A DNA stretch of 42,201 nt from Lineolata rhizophorae (lineage: Eukaryota > Ascomycota > Dothideomycetes > Lineolatales > Lineolataceae): NCBI GenBank assembly GCA_010093515.1, contig MU001674.1, positions 1,222,180-1,264,380 on the forward strand. Reading direction: 5' to 3'. Positions 42,184 through 42,201 of this stretch are shown here, piece by piece (within the stretch, counting starts at the first letter, position 1; each line of letters starts with the position of its first letter). Position numbers and translations under genes: made by a program. Below the pieces are notes generated by a model. The model was not told the DNA's origin and searched no databases. It was given only the letters and a program-made list of their open reading frames with translations.

Positions 42184-42201
42184 ACTCAACACCATCATCC
42201 T

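Overview
The window is nuclear DNA of a filamentous ascomycete (Pezizomycotina). Genes carry short spliceosomal introns, mostly 47-107 nt, with GTATGT/GTAAGT/GTGAGT donors, CTAAC or CTGAC branch sites and CAG/TAG acceptors. Their products are typical of moulds: a complex I 12 kDa subunit with its family's MPTPES start, DUF726 and DUF2434-type membrane hydrolases, F-box proteins, a GABA-type permease and a monocarboxylate-type MFS carrier. Coding regions are GC-rich at third codon positions. Several spacers and the left edge are AT-rich. I see no ribosomal RNA, no CRISPR array and no recognisable intact transposon.

Layout. 0.7-2.7 kb: a six-exon CorA-like two-helix membrane protein (-) in AT-rich DNA. 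3.4-7.1 kb: a large DUF726/TMCO4-type lipase-like membrane protein (-). 7.1-9.0 kb: gene-poor spacer ending in an intron-containing tRNA-Cys(GCA) (-). 9.2-10.6 kb: UTP23 (+), with a probable 5' leader intron. 10.9-12.4 kb: PPE1 methylesterase (-). 13.2-15.0 kb: a DUF2434-type membrane/hydrolase-fold protein (+). 15.4-18.1 kb: NOP14 (-). 18.1-19.7 kb: AT-rich spacer. 19.7-21.3 and 24.0-25.6 kb: two F-box proteins (+), each behind a TATA box and separated by 2.7 kb with no supported gene. 26.6-27.8 kb: a class II aldolase-like protein (-). 28.3-29.2 kb: a secreted-then-anchored membrane protein of unknown role (-). 30.3-30.8 kb: complex I 12 kDa subunit (-). 31.3-31.7 kb: a small Cys/His-rich ORF (-). 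34.2-36.7 kb: amino acid/GABA permease (+) with two long introns. 37.3-37.6 kb: a probable two-exon 63-aa membrane protein (-). 38.1-38.9 kb: dienelactone hydrolase (-). 40.0-42.0 kb: MFS transporter (+) with five exons.

The left-centre is a housekeeping block: two small-subunit processome factors (Utp23, Nop14), a PP2A regulator and a tRNA. The right half is more accessory (F-box proteins, transporters, hydrolases). Nothing forms an obvious biosynthetic cluster, and I found no convincing new multi-gene system. The items most worth following up are hydrolase or aldolase folds with altered catalytic residues, hidden split genes recovered by splice logic, a leader intron, and two strong palindromes in upstream regions. 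All exon structures were inferred by eye from splice signals, phase and family resemblance. In every multi-exon model the summed exon length is divisible by three.
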